A DNA stretch of 64,000 bases from Blattamonas nauphoetae (lineage: Eukaryota; Preaxostyla; Oxymonadida): assembly GCA_033064195.1 (NCBI GenBank), contig JARBJD010000278.1:1-64000 (forward strand), written 5' to 3'. The notes below the pieces were generated by a model that saw nothing but the letters and a program-made list of their open reading frames with translations, was not told the origin of the DNA and did no database searches. Made by a program: the position numbers and the translations under genes. Of this stretch, positions 1-10,245 are shown in pieces. The stretch's first letter is position 1, and every line of letters begins with the position of its first letter.

Positions 1-228
1 GGTGAGGGAGAGGCAGAGGGAGTGGGAAGGCATGGGAGGTGAGGGAGAGGCAGAGGAGAGTGGGAGGGTGTGGGAGGGTGAGGAGAGGCAGAGGGAGTGG
101 GAGGGTGTGGGTGGTGGTGAGGGAGAGGCAGAGGGGAGTGGGAAGGTATGGGAGGTGAGGGAGAGGCAGAGGGGAGTGGGAGGGTGAGGGTGGTGAGGGA
201 GAGGCAGAGGGGAGTGGGAGGGCGTGGG
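1..228 (+). repeat. G-rich minisatellite array 1 (36-38 bp unit)
   Basis: About six tandem units, cut by the window edge. The unit is a block of GAGGGAGAGGCAGAGGGG followed by AGTGGGAGGGTGTGGGT. Each unit holds four runs of three or more G separated by 1-3 bases, which is the canonical G-quadruplex pattern. The minus strand reads as open Ser/Pro/His-rich frames only because it lacks stop codons. Confidence 0.95.
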
Positions 229-299
229 TAGCGACTGATCAGGGATCGAAAACGGCTATGAATTGGCACGAGCTGGTTGTCTTGTGATAACGATAGATT

Positions 300-660
300 A
301 TTTCTTGGAAGAATCCGCATATGTTCGAGGGCGATGAGGACAATGCACTCAAACTGTGTTCAGGTGAGATGGGAGTGACATCGATGTGTGAATGTTGATG
401 GAGTTGGTGTCTGGATTTTCGCACCAATCCGCAGTCAAGCGCCAGACAGACGATGCACACACAGATCAAAATCCACAATCCAACCAAGAAAAAGAAGATC
501 GGGGTGTGTCCAGTGTGGTGGAGAGTGTTCGAGTCAGGCCCACATCAGCTCGAGAATCCTTCGTCATTGGTCAAACACTCTTCAAATCAAGAGAGCGAGA
601 GAGTGGTGTTGAAATCAAGATGAAACGAGGAAGAGGGGCGGGAGATGGTCGAGTATGGAG
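300..660. repeat. Dispersed block B, copy 1
   Basis: This stretch recurs at about 7010-7395 with small differences, including shared text such as GAGAGTGTTCGAGTCAG and CATTGGTCAA. No convincing coding frame is shared by both copies. It marks a duplication of flanking DNA in the family region. Confidence 0.7.
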
Positions 661-1264
661 AGCGAAGGGTGTTTTTCGCTTCGTGTCTTCCCCAATCAGC
701 TGCAGTGAGGTCGGCTGTGTCGATGTCCTGTCGGTCAGTCTGTGCGCTGCTTTGTTGGCTTGCGCTCCATCCGCTCAAAGGAGCCAATAAAACTCTTGTC
801 CTCCCTTTGAGTGCGGCTGGTGGTGCCTTTGGCAATGAGTAAGGGACAGCGGGTGGTCAGTTGCGGTGTCGTCGTCGAGAGGAACGAAAAACGACACCGT
901 GTTTCGTTTGCGGCCGCTGCGAAGACAAACAGTGACATTTGCACCGAGAAGCTCTTTGCCGAGAACAGGACATGGCAGGACGATGTCAACATTCATCATT
1001 GTACTGAGCCGCCATTCAAGTCACAGTCTGTTCGGTCGAGTCCATTGCGACTGTGCGAGTGGCGACGGGACAGGCCCTTCTACTTAACACCACCTGACGA
1101 AGAGCGTCCTGCATTCCTTCGATTCTGTCGGAAGGGCTCAGTTGGAAGAGAGGCATTGTTGGATGTGAAGTCATATTCTGATTCATTTCTCCTTTTCGTA
1201 ACTTTCTTCGAGAGAGAGGAAGGAGGGAGTGGCTAGTGTGACGAAAGATGGATGCTGAGTTTTC
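661..1264. repeat. Tail of U2 block (about 700-905), then unassigned DNA
   Basis: Positions 700-905 match the ends of the U2 blocks near 3800-3990, 23030-23220 and 42170-42330. They share the order GTCGGCTGTGTCGRTGTTCT, then a Ser/Leu-frame stretch, then GGTCAGTTGCGG. From about 906 to 1264 I see only weak similarity to U1 text and no gene. Confidence 0.55.
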
Positions 1265-1584
1265 GGTCCCTCCGAAGAGTCGGACGATGGACGAATCGGG
1301 ATCTTCACACAACGTCCTATCAATCGTCACCATCCATCCATCCATCGATCAACGCATTGCCTTCCATAAAGGAGCAGGGTGAGCAGTGCGAGAGTGGCGG
1401 CGAAGGAGAAGGAGAGAGTGGCGATCATCGAGCGAGACTGGCGAGAGAGAATCCCAATCGTTCCCACGAACGAAACCATGAGGTGATGCCAGAGCCGACA
1501 GAGATCACACACTAACAGAGTTTGTTGTCCAAAGGAAGTCAGAAACTGGTCGAAATGTTCGCTGGCTTTTGTCTGTTTCTATTC
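1265..1584. repeat. F1 block (3' flank of family copy C1)
   Basis: F1 lies directly downstream of most family genes. It is recognisable by GAGAGAATCCCAATCGTTCC and by a stretch reading CATGAGGTGATGCCAGAG. Other copies are at 8515-8759, 19770-20024, 28341-28603, 31891-32290 and 43043-43320, and inverted at 57580-57730 and 63545-63670. Confidence 0.75.
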
Positions 1585-2652
1585 TTATTCTGGAAGGTTC
1601 ATGCCCTGCATGTTGTTCCATCCAATCGATCGGCCAACAATCCATCTTCCAAAGTCTGTGTTTCTGTCGTTTCGCATCTTTTCCTCAACCACATCTTCGA
1701 TGCTCTCCATTCTCAACATTCGATGCACTGTCTTCCACATCTGTCGAGATTCTTCCCTTTTTTTGTTCCATTCTTTTTGGATATCGAGCATGTCATCCAG
1801 AAAACACCAGATTGAGCTGTCATTTTCGAAGAATGTGAGACAACTTGGGATTGTGAGGAAGACAGGCATATGAATAACAAATTTCATCGTTGGTTCATAA
1901 TATGGACATATTCGGAGGAGGGTTGCATGAAGAAGCATAAAGGCATAAGATTGGTCTCCATCGATGATCGAAAAGCGGTTAACACACAAATGCCAAAGAT
2001 ACTTCTCCGAAGGTGCCAAAACTAGCTTAAAAACTGTCTCATGAACAGCTTGTTGTTCATTGTCATCTTCAATTTTGAGTTGTCTGAGACCATCCGGAAT
2101 TGCGAGCCTGATGGAACAGTTGAAGGTTTTCATGAGACAAAGGTGGATATTGCCTTCTTCTGCAAAAGAAAGCGACTGTGGATTGAGATTATTGATGAGT
2201 TGAGTGATCAGATTAGCAGTAACGAGGGCAAGTCGGATGGTAGTGGAGGACCAAACGATCAGAGATTTGATCATCTTCATCGTTGCGGTGGTGATAACCT
2301 GACTGGGTGTGGAAAGGAGTACCCCAATGGACTGTACGAGGTCTGTCGATGACTCATGCGAGTTTGATGCAAGGCTGTTGAGAAAAGCATCTGTGGATAA
2401 TATAGCACTTGAAGACATATATTCGAGAAGTTTCACCGCTTTCGCCTCCAGAGAGTCATGAAGAGCAGGCTTTAACTTCACCGTCGCAACAAGAGATCGA
2501 AACATCACGGCCATTTCAGAGTCAGATTGAAAGCGTTTGGAATCCCAATTCAGGAAAGCTGAACAGTCTGCAGAATATGAAAAGTAGTGAGAAGAGATAC
2601 CAGGGCAAGCGAAATCAGTGGAGGTGTCAATCGTCGTGTCAAATGCAATCAT
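1585..2652 (-). CDS. Armadillo-like multigene family protein, copy C1 (intact)
   Basis: An uninterrupted 355-aa frame from the ATG at 2652 (residues MIAFDTT). The open frame reaches a TTG seven codons further up, but an in-frame TGA precedes that, so the ATG is preferred. The protein has the family's order of landmarks: CPGISSH near the N-terminus, CSAFLNWD, FRSLVATVK, LEAKAVKLLE, a predicted all-helical middle with LALVTANLITQLINNLNP (a typical armadillo/HEAT helix pair), then LCVNRFSIIDGDQS, IPSCLTFFENDSSIW and a C-terminal WNNMQGMNLPE. There are no membrane segments or catalytic motifs. From memory it resembles lineage-specific hypothetical proteins of Blattamonas. A scaffold or protein-binding role is inferred from the fold only; function is unknown. 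Confidence 0.75.
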   Translation of the reverse strand: MIAFDTTIDTSTDFACPGISSHYFSYSADCSAFLNWDSKRFQSDSEMAVMFRSLVATVKLKPALHDSLEAKAVKLLEYMSSSAILSTDAFLNSLASNSHESSTDLVQSIGVLLSTPSQVITTATMKMIKSLIVWSSTTIRLALVTANLITQLINNLNPQSLSFAEEGNIHLCLMKTFNCSIRLAIPDGLRQLKIEDDNEQQAVHETVFKLVLAPSEKYLWHLCVNRFSIIDGDQSYAFMLLHATLLRICPYYEPTMKFVIHMPVFLTIPSCLTFFENDSSIWCFLDDMLDIQKEWNKKREESRQMWKTVHRMLRMESIEDVVEEKMRNDRNTDFGRWIVGRSIGWNNMQGMNLPE

Positions 2653-2677
2653 TCCGGCGGATTCGGAGTTCAATCAC

Positions 2678-2690
2678 TCGTTATGGGTCA
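2678..2690 (-). promoter_or_regulatory. Conserved 13-bp motif just upstream of family genes
   Basis: TCGTTATGGGTCA (plus-strand reading) lies just before or overlapping the start region of C1 and recurs with 0-2 changes at the same place in C3 (6854), C4 (9853), C5 (12378), C7 (17892), C8 (21124), C9 (near 29706), C10 (near 41069), C11 (44408) and C13 (48167). The plus-strand copies C15 and C17 have it near 56767 and 62440. It could be a core promoter/initiator or a conserved coding or leader segment (THNER in the gene frame). Confidence 0.45.
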
Positions 2691-2829
2691 AAAGGCAGTT
2701 GTGAGAAACAAAGAGTATGAGATGAAATTCCCGTCGAAAATGAACAAAAAAGACAGTTAACTTCGATCGAGAGAATCCATTAATGAAGAGCAAGCCTGTT
2801 AACGACAGACAATAAGGGTGACATCACAA

Positions 2830-4082
2830 AGTTGATAATCGACGAATGAACCAAGTCGACAGTGAATACCCGGCACAGTAGCTTTCACAGCTCGATGAAT
2901 CCAATCAGAATCCACAAAGGTCATTCCGAAACCTCCAGATGTCCCGAGAAGGGAGATGATCATGTGGAGCATTCTGAAGTGCGCTCTAGACTCGAGTTAC
3001 ACGTCATTCTCAAACAAACCTTTGAAGTTTCCAACAACCTGTCGTGCTGTGCGAGATTCCTCCTTCGGAGAGGCAGCTCGTGAACGAAGATGTGTGTTGG
3101 CTCCGGTTGGTTCCTCGGCACGTTCAGAAAGGCTCAGCCCTACTTGTTGTTTCATCAGCTCACAAAGACGTGTCGTCACCAACGAGACAGCTGAAGCCAT
3201 CAGAAGCGCATGTCGACCACGCTGGAACATGAGTGGCCACTGTCGTCATCCATCCAAACTGTCCAACGGTCAGTCCAACCAAGTTCCTCAACACCATCCA
3301 GTTCGACACAACTCCTCCTCCCCAATCTCCTTTCCGATCGGTCAGCAGCCTTCCTTCGACAGTGTCCGCCACTTCTTCCATTCACATCTGTCGAAGGATC
3401 GTCACCGACTCGCATTGTTCTCCATCGGTCATGTTCAGTTCGAGCAACATCGTGACTGTCAACACAGAAACTGGAATCGACGTGTCGGATTGAGAAGTCG
3501 ATTTATGGCTCGAGAAATGGAGGAAGATGGGCAGGGGACAAACAACAGCGAAGGTTGGTTTGTGGTAAGGAATTGATTCTGACGTGTTGGGAAAGAAGAA
3601 GACAAATCTGCTCGTTTTGGATCTCTGGATGGCTAAAGCGATGAGTGAGTGGAACTTGAGACTCGGGACGAAATGGAGAAGAGTCGTCAGCTGTCCACGG
3701 AATCTCGAGGTTGCACCGACCCATGGAGTGAGAGAAGGCGATGATGTGACGTGTCCAACTAGAATCGTGGTCACAGCGGAGACGACGTGGCGAGCTGCGA
3801 CGTCGGTTGTGTCGGTGTTCTTGATTCTGTTTGTACGTCGCCTTGTCCGTTTGTGCTGCTTCCGCTCAAGTCAGCCAACAGTAATCTCGTCCTCCCCTCG
3901 AGTGCGGTTGGGGTTGGCTTTGGCGAAGGATGATGGGACAGCCGGTCATCAGTTCCGGCGTTGATGGCGAGAGCGACGAGAAGTAACACCGAGCTTCATC
4001 TGCCACGGTGGAGACAGGCCGAGAGATGTGAGAGAGGAAAGTCGTGCACTTCCTCTTCTTCGCCTCTTCTTCCTTCTCTCCC
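2830..4082. repeat. U2 block, copy 1 (5' of C1)
   Basis: The first of four U2 copies; the others are 9930-10245 (cut by an insertion), 21200-23715 (split by an insertion) and 41150-42729. It starts near the text CCGGCACAG and contains a piece resembling the 3' end of a family gene (near 3095) followed by a minus-strand open frame. Copies end near the TTCCGGCGTTG / CACCGAGCTTCRTCTGCC region. Confidence 0.7.
3160..3774 (-). pseudogene. U2 minus-strand ORF, copy 1 (one in-frame stop)
   Basis: The same minus frame is read in three U2 copies. Shared residues include SDTSIPVSVLTVT, ADTVEGRLLTDRKGDWGGG and QFGWMTTVA. In this copy a TGA at 3382-3384 replaces an Arg codon that is present in the copies at 21608-22171 and 41552-41935. 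No family was recognised. It may be an old coding exon or simply well-conserved repeat DNA. Confidence 0.35.
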
Positions 4083-4440
4083 TCACATCCATGTCTCCAG
4101 GATGTGCCTGAGCCGATTAAGAAGTGCTGTCCCTCGTTGACGAACATCTCTGCCATGTTCATTAGATGCCTTTTGGAAATCGATTATGAATGCCCGAGAA
4201 GACCAGATTGGGTGATCATTTTGGAAGAACACGACACAACTCGGGATCGTGAGAAAGACTGCCAGAACCAGAACTAAATCCATTGTCGGTTGATTGTATG
4301 GAGAGATTTCGAGGAGCTGGGGGAGGAGTGCCAGAAAAGAAGTGGATTGCTCGCCAACGACGATCGATGACGAGTTGAGGCATCAGATCAGCTGCGTGTC
4401 CAGATCCGTCCATCCACTTCGACGATCGAACGAAATACCA
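4083..4440 (-). pseudogene. Family relic C2
   Basis: The minus strand still encodes pieces of the family's C-terminal third, such as PTMDLVLVLAVFLTIPSCVV followed by FFQNDHPIW, but the N-terminal two thirds are missing and frames change. It is a decayed fragment between a U2 and an F2 block. Confidence 0.6.
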
Positions 4441-4559
4441 GCTGCACGGACGAAGCGTGAAGACACTTCGGAGAATCCTGTTTCATGAAATTATACCGAC
4501 GCATCGACTTCCACAAACGATGAGAGCGAGAGTGGACGCTAATTCTCAACAAAACTGAA
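4441..4559. repeat. F2 block, left part (interrupted by foldback element)
   Basis: F2 is the second type of 3' flank in the family region, also at 7530-7745, 16385-16700 and 45285-45620. Here it is split by the insertion at 4560 and resumes at 5426. The uninterrupted copy near 16541 reads AACAAAACTGAAGTGGTGG and serves as the empty site. Confidence 0.75.
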
Positions 4560-5425
4560 CAGTCACGGACAAAAGTAAGTGGTCACCCCTTCCTGCATTT
4601 ATGACCAGATGATTTTTTTTCACACTTGTTTCGTAAACACTTCACCCTTTTGAAAGACTGTCATTTTTCAAATATAAAACAAAAAAGAGAATGTGAAGTG
4701 GAAATCGAGATGTTTGATTGAGGAGTCTCCCAAGGTACTTTTGATCGCGGCTGTATCAATCTGTCTCCTCTTCCAAAGAGAGGAGATGTGACCTGTGGAA
4801 TATGATCCTCCACTGAGAACTGTCAGTTTCCGCTCCCTGCAGAGATGATGGATGATCTGAAGCTGAAAAGTGTGATTTCTGTCTTCTTCATCTCACCTCA
4901 CCCATCCGTGCAACTCTCCAGAACTCTTTAACTGCTCTTGAGAATGCGTGTTAGCCCCTCATCCAACGAATTGCTGACAAATGTGGAGTGTCAGGATGTT
5001 GACGAAATTCTCAGAATCTTGTTGTCACTACAGCATGTCACAATAATAAAGTCGAGGATAGTATCAACTTAATCTTCGTGAAAGTGAACGTTTGAAAGAG
5101 TTACACGGATGGGTGAGGTGAGATGAAGAAGACAGAAATCACACTTTTCAGCTTCAGATCATCCATCATCTCTGCAGGGAGCGGAAACTGACAGTTCTCA
5201 GTGGAGGATCATATTCCACAGGTCACATCTCCTCTCTTTGGAAGAGGAGACAGATTGATACAGCCGCGATCAAAAGTACCTTGGGAGACTCCTCAATCAA
5301 ACATCTCGATTTCCACTTTGAAAATGACAGTCTTTCAAAAGGGTGAAGTGTTTACGAAACAAGTGTGAAAAATCATCTGGTCATAAATGCAGGAAGGGGT
5401 GACCACTTACTTTTGTCCGTGACTG
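4560..5425. mobile_element. Foldback/MITE-type DNA transposon, 3-bp TSD (GAA)
   Basis: An 866-bp non-coding element with very long inverted arms, 4560-4910 and 5104-5425, and a spacer of about 193 bp. Outer ends are CAGTCACGGACAAAAGTAAG and its complement. Comparison with the empty site near 16541-16560 shows duplication of GAA (4557-4559 and 5426-5428). The left arm carries about 29 extra bases not in the right arm. Arms are otherwise nearly identical, so the element looks young. The termini resemble Tc1-type ends but a 3-bp TSD does not fit TA targeting, so the superfamily is left open. Confidence 0.9.
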
Positions 5426-5750
5426 GAAGTGGTGGCGAGAATTCCTGTCGCATCTGTCAAGCAATTGGTTGGCACGAAGCGGGAGTCAGGGAGATGGAGT
5501 AATTTTGGGTTGCTGTTTCGTTTTCGGATTCCATCAGAATGCTTGTTTCGTGACGATTCTGTGAATGTTGTCGGCTTTTGTTGGGAAATGATGTGATGAT
5601 GGTTGCAACGAATAAAGTGTTAGATCCAATCGTTCTGGAAAGCCAAACCATGAAGTGACATTTGAGTCAACAAAGATATCTCACAAACAGTGTTTGATGT
5701 CCAAACGAAGTCAGAAACAGTTCGAAAGGATCGCTTGTTCCTATCTAATT
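5426..5750. repeat. F2 block, right part, then F1-like flank of C3
   Basis: This continues F2 after the insertion (GGCACGAAGCGGGAGTCAGG is shared with 16598 onward). From about 5640 it passes into a shortened F1 sequence that leads into the 3' end of C3. No gene is seen. Confidence 0.7.
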
Positions 5751-6824
5751 CTATGCATGTCGTGGAACGTTCATGCCCAGAAGGTTGATCCATACAATCG
5801 ATCGGCCAACAATCCATCCTCCTATCTTGCTGTTCATGTCGTTTCGCCGCTTTTTCTCAATCACATCTTCAATGCCCTCCATCCTCAACTTTCGAGTCAC
5901 CCTCTTCCCCATCTGTCCCACATGTCTCCTTTGTTCGTTCCAGTTCAGCTGGGCATCCACCATTGAAGCCAGAAAACTCCAGATTGAGTTCTCATTTTCG
6001 AAGAATGTCAGACAACTCGGAATCGTGAGAATGACTGGCATAGTCAAAACAAATTCCATTGTTGGTTGATAATATGCACATATTCGGAGGATTCGAGGAA
6101 GAAGAGTCATTAATTCGGGAGATTGCTCACCATCGACGATCGAAAATCGGTTCACGCACAAATGGCGAATATATCTCTCAGAAGGCGACAGAACTTGTGT
6201 TAAGACCGTCTCATGAACCGCTTTGTCTTTGTTCCGATCTTTATGTTTGAGTTGATACAGTCCATATAGAGTTGTGAGCAACACAGTTCTGGAGATGATA
6301 ACAATGAGACAGGTGTGGATGTTGAATGCTTCGGCAAATGAAAGAGACAGTGGATTGAGAGCGGTGATGAGTTGAGCGATCAGATCAGCGTTAACGAGGG
6401 CAAGGAAGGATTTAGCCGAACAACATTGGATCAGATTATCCAGCATCTTCAATGCTGCTGTGGTGATGATCTGACTGGTTGAAGAAATGAGCACCACAAT
6501 GGACTCAACGAAGTCTGCCGAAGAATCATCACACAAAGAAGCAATGTTGTCGAGAAAATCATCGGCTGATGATCGAGTTCTGGGACTCACTGATTCGAGA
6601 AGTTTCACGGCTTTTGCTTCCAGAGTGTCATCAAAAGCAGGCTGCAACCTCAATGTGGCAACGAGAGACCGGAAGACAACGGTTCGTTCGTGAACAGATT
6701 CAAGTTTCCCTTCGACCCAATTCAGGAAAGGAGAAGAGTCTGGAGAATGTGACAAGCAGCGGGAAGAAATACCAGGGCAAGAAGAATCAGGGGAGGATTT
6801 CATCTTCTTTCTTTTTGTTGTCAT
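5751..6824 (-). CDS. Armadillo-like multigene family protein, copy C3 (intact)
   Basis: A 357-aa uninterrupted frame from an ATG at 6824 (MTTKRKKMKSS), with an N-terminus unlike the usual MIxFDTT start. The landmarks CPGISSRC, SSPFLNWVEG, FRSLVATLRLQP, LEAKAVKLLESV, LALVNADLIAQLITALNP, LCVNRFSIVDGEQS and IPSCLTFFENENSIW are all present, and it ends GMNVPRHA. It lies between an F2/F1 flank and a B block. It is helical and soluble by inspection; its function is unknown. Confidence 0.75.
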   Translation of the reverse strand: MTTKRKKMKSSPDSSCPGISSRCLSHSPDSSPFLNWVEGKLESVHERTVVFRSLVATLRLQPAFDDTLEAKAVKLLESVSPRTRSSADDFLDNIASLCDDSSADFVESIVVLISSTSQIITTAALKMLDNLIQCCSAKSFLALVNADLIAQLITALNPLSLSFAEAFNIHTCLIVIISRTVLLTTLYGLYQLKHKDRNKDKAVHETVLTQVLSPSERYIRHLCVNRFSIVDGEQSPELMTLLPRILRICAYYQPTMEFVLTMPVILTIPSCLTFFENENSIWSFLASMVDAQLNWNEQRRHVGQMGKRVTRKLRMEGIEDVIEKKRRNDMNSKIGGWIVGRSIVWINLLGMNVPRHA

Positions 6825-7009
6825 TTCGTCAGGATTCTGAGAAGAAGAATCACTCGTTATGGGTCAACACAAAGATAGAAAGAAAGAATGAGATTGAGAT
6901 GAAATGAACTTCTAGATGGGACTGCAAACGAGAAGAAGTGGAAGATTTCATCACAAAGTTGATGATCGACGAATGAACGAGAGAAAGAGTGAACGTCGTG
7001 CACAGAATC

Positions 7010-7395
7010 TCCACATGTTCGAGGCATTGGAGGAGAATGCATTCAAACGAGATCGGAGGAGATGGGAGTGACATCGTTGCGTGACTGTCGACGGAGCTGG
7101 TGTCGTTCAATTGGACCAGAATGCACCTTGACAACGGCCAGACGCACCATCCTCCCACAAATCAAATTTCTCAATCCAACCAAGAAAAACAAGAGCAGGG
7201 TGTGTGTCCAGCGTGGAGGAGAGTGTTCGAGTCAGTCCCACATCAGCTCGAGGATCGTTCGTCATTGGTCAATCACTCTTCAAATCAAAATACAACAGAG
7301 CGAGAGAGCGGGAGAGTGGTGTTGAAATCGGGAGAAACGAGGAAGAGGGGCGGGAGATGATTGAGAGTGGAGAGCGAAAGGTTCGATTTGATTCC
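7010..7395. repeat. Dispersed block B, copy 2
   Basis: Matches 300-660. The two copies differ by a few insertions, for example the AGAGCGAGAGAGCGGGAGAG run near 7296. Open plus frames exist in both copies but do not stay in register, so they are not called as genes. Confidence 0.7.
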
Positions 7396-8052
7396 ATTCA
7401 AGTTCTGCGAGTTGATTTAAATCTCGAAGTTCAATGTGATCAAACAATCAACGATGTTCTTTCCAACCAACTCATCCTCGCTTGTTGTGTTGCACTCTTT
7501 GCTCCGACACTTCTTCAAACCCTTCCTTTCTCCAAGAAATCAGCGAAAGGGCGGTTGATGGGGATGACGAAGTCTCAACAAATCTGAAGTGGTCGCCGAC
7601 AACTGGAGTCGCTGGTGTCCAACGACAAGTTCGGACGAAAGAGGGTGTCAGAGAAATGGAGTGAGTTGAGTTTGATTCTTCGTTTTCGAATTCCTTCAAA
7701 ATGCTTGTTTCGTGACAATTCCTTGAGTCAATCAAATGGAGATCCACTTGTGTTTTGGAATCTCTCTCCATCTCGTCTTGTCCGTTCAGATTGCATGATA
7801 CAGGACGGCGAGAGTAACTCCATCTGCGAGACGCCTTTTCTGCTCACTTTCGGAATCATCTCTTTCCATCCCAGTGACAGGCTTGGCGATGAGGGTCACG
7901 ACATGAGACACACGTCGAGAAAGCGAGAATTTGGGGACAAATCAGGTATGGCGACAGAAACAGACGAGACGAAGAAAAGCGAACGATGACGGTTGAAGCG
8001 AGCATTGTGTGTGCTTCGAACAAACAGCAACCAGCACGCGTCACACCGAGTG
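7396..8052. repeat. F2-like block (about 7530-7745) and unassigned DNA
   Basis: Positions 7530-7745 resemble the F2 text (GAAGTGGTCGCCGACAACTG, then CAGAGAAATGGAGTGAG). From 7750 to 8052 there is a stretch shared in part with the sequences preceding the minisatellites at 13740 and 30980 (GGGGACAAATCAG). No gene is seen. Confidence 0.5.
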
Positions 8053-8508
8053 TGGTGGGGAGAGGCAGAGGGAGTGGGAGGGTGTGGGTGGTGAGGGAGA
8101 GGCAGAGGGGAGTGGGAGGGTGTGGGTGGTGAGGGAGAGGCAGAGGGGAGTGGGAGGGTGTTGGTGGTGAGGGAGAGGCAGAGGGGAGTGGGAGGGTGTT
8201 GGTGGTGAGGGAGAGGCAGAGGGGAGTGGGAGGGTGTGGGAGGGTGAGGGAGAGGCAGAGGGAGTGGGAGGGTGTGGGTGGTGAGGGAGAGGCAGAGGGA
8301 GTGGGAGGGTCTGGGTGGTGAGGGAGAGGCAGAGGGAGTGGGAGGGTGTGGGTGGTGAGGGAGAGGCAGAGGAGTGGGAGGGTGTGGGTGGTGAGGGAGA
8401 GGCTGAGGGGAGTGGGAGGGTGTGGGTGGTGAGGGAGAGGAAGCGGGGAGTGGGAGGGTGTGGGTGGTGAGGGAGAGGCAGAGGGGAGTGGGAAGGGGCG
8501 GGTGGGGA
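8053..8508 (+). repeat. G-rich minisatellite array 2
   Basis: About twelve units of the same 36-38 bp repeat, in the same orientation as array 1. It is followed directly by F1 and family copy C4. Unit variants (GTTGGTGGTG, GGCTGAGG) show internal divergence rather than one recent expansion. Confidence 0.95.
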
Positions 8509-8514
8509 CGGAGC

Positions 8515-8759
8515 AGGGATCGATGAACGCATGGTCTTCCAAAACCGAGCAGTTGGAGCAATGCGAGAGTGGAGGTGAAGGAGAAGGAAAGTGTGGCGAC
8601 CATCGAGCGAGACTAGCGAGAGAGAATCCCAATCGTTCCTGCAAACCAAACCATGAGGTGATGCCAGAGCCCACAAAGATCACACACAAACAGTGTGTGT
8701 TGTCCAAATGAAGTCAGACAAAGCTCGAAAAGATCGCTGGCTTTTGTCTGTTTCTATTC
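8515..8759. repeat. F1 block (3' flank of C4)
   Basis: The text GAGAGAATCCCAATCGTTCC and CATGAGGTGATGCCAGAG identifies F1. It links the minisatellite to the stop codon of C4. Confidence 0.75.
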
Positions 8760-9827
8760 TTATTCTGGAAGGTTCATGCACAGTAGGTTGTTCCATTTGA
8801 TCGAGTGGTAAACAATACTTCTTCCGAAGTACTCCTTCCGGTCGGTTCGCAGCTTTTCCTCAATCACATCTTCGAGGCCCTCCGTTCTCAACATTCGGTG
8901 CACTGGCATCCACATCTGTCGCTCTGCTCCCCTTTTTTCGTTCCAGTTCTGCTGTACATCGACCATGTAAGTCAGAAAATAATTGATTGAGTCATCTTTT
9001 TCGAAGAATGTGAGACAACTTGGAATCGTGAGGAAGATGTGCATGTTAACGATGAAGGCCATAGTTGGTTCATAATAAGGAGATATCTGGAGGAGATGGG
9101 CAAGGAGATCCAGAAAATGGAGGGATTGCTCTCCATCGATGATCGAAAAGCGGTTCGTCCACAAATGCCAAATATACTTCTCCGAAGGAAGGATAACTTG
9201 CTTCAAGATTGTCTCGTGAACAGTTTGTTGTCTATCGTTATCTTCAATCTCGAGTTGTTCGAGTCCATCCGGAGTTGAGAGCCAGAGAGAATTGGTGATG
9301 ACTCTCATGACGTTCATGTGGCTATCAACTGCTTCTGCAAAAGGAAGAGACAGTGGATTGAGAGAGATGACGAGTTGAGGGAACAGATCAGCGTTAACGA
9401 GGGCATGGAGGACTTCTGCTGAACAAAAGAAGATCAGACTGTTGATCATCTTCATTGCTGCTGTGGTGATGACTTGATTGGGTGAGGAAAGGATAATCGC
9501 AATGCATTGTACGAAAGTTGTCGAATAATTTTCAGAATTTGACGGCAGGTTGGTGAGAAAAGCATCTGCTGATTCAAGTGAAAACGGTTCCACATATTTG
9601 AGAAATTACACCGCTTTCTCTTCCACAGAGTCGTCAAGTGTAGGTTGCAGTTTCAATGTAGCAACAAGAGCTCGAAAGATAACGGCTCTTTCGCGATAAG
9701 ATTCAAGTTCCCCTTCGCTCCAATTCAGGAACGGTGAACAATCTGGAGAACATGACACCGAGTGCGAAGAGATACCAGAGCAAGGAGAATCAGGGAATGG
9801 GTTAATCGTCCTGTCAATCGCAGTCAT
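8760..9827 (-). pseudogene. Family copy C4 (one in-frame stop)
   Basis: A full-length family sequence reading from the ATG at 9827 (MTAIDRTINPF). The frame is continuous except for a TAA at 9606-9608, where relatives have a Lys codon in KAVKFLK. Downstream of it the frame is intact through SADAFLTNLPSN, LHALVNADLFPQLVISLNP and FSIIDGEQS to NLLCMNLPE. It is either a recent pseudogene or a sequencing error. Upstream, the frame stays open to 10139 through the U2 start, which is unusual among copies. Confidence 0.7.
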
Positions 9828-9899
9828 TCTTTCAGATTCCGAGTTTAGTTGCTCGTTATGGGTCAGAAAAAAGAATGTGCGAAACAATGAAAATGAGAT

Positions 9900-10245
9900 G
9901 AAATTCCCGTCGAAAAAGAACAAAGTGATCAGACAACGAAGATTAAGGGGAATCCATGAATGAGGAGGAAGCCTGTTAACGAAAAATTGAAAGTTGGCAT
10001 CGGAAAGTGGAGTATCGATTAATGAACCAAATCGACAGTGAACACCCGGCACAGCATCGTCCACAGCTCGAGCCGTCCAATCAGAATCCACAGGGATCAT
10101 TCCGAAACTTCCAGATGTCCCGACAAGGAAGACGATCATAATCAGTTCTTGAAAGCTCGCTCTCGACTCGAGTCAAGCGACTTTTGCATCAACCAATCCT
10201 GCTCTGCGAGATTCTTCCTTCGGAGAGGCGGCTCATGGACGAATA
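9900..10245. repeat. U2 block, copy 2 (truncated by insertion)
   Basis: The start of U2 is present (GGCACAGCATCGTCCACAGC and CCAATCAGAATCCACA). The match ends at the foldback insertion, and the sequence beyond it is already the 3' end of family copy C5. The minus frame encodes SGSFGMIPVDSDWTARAVDD, which is related to 21201-21419 and 41079-41357. Confidence 0.7.

Noticed and set aside
811-1236. A 141-codon plus frame after the U2 tail
   Set aside because: The repeat copies elsewhere do not keep this frame and it has no recognisable features.
7856-8707. Long minus-strand Ser/Pro/His-rich open frames over the minisatellites (also 13902-14495, 30941-31915, 42453-43292)
   Set aside because: They are the C-rich complement of the G-rich repeat, open in all three frames because the unit has no stop codon. 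The unit length is not a multiple of three, so the frame drifts, and frames run into unrelated flanks.
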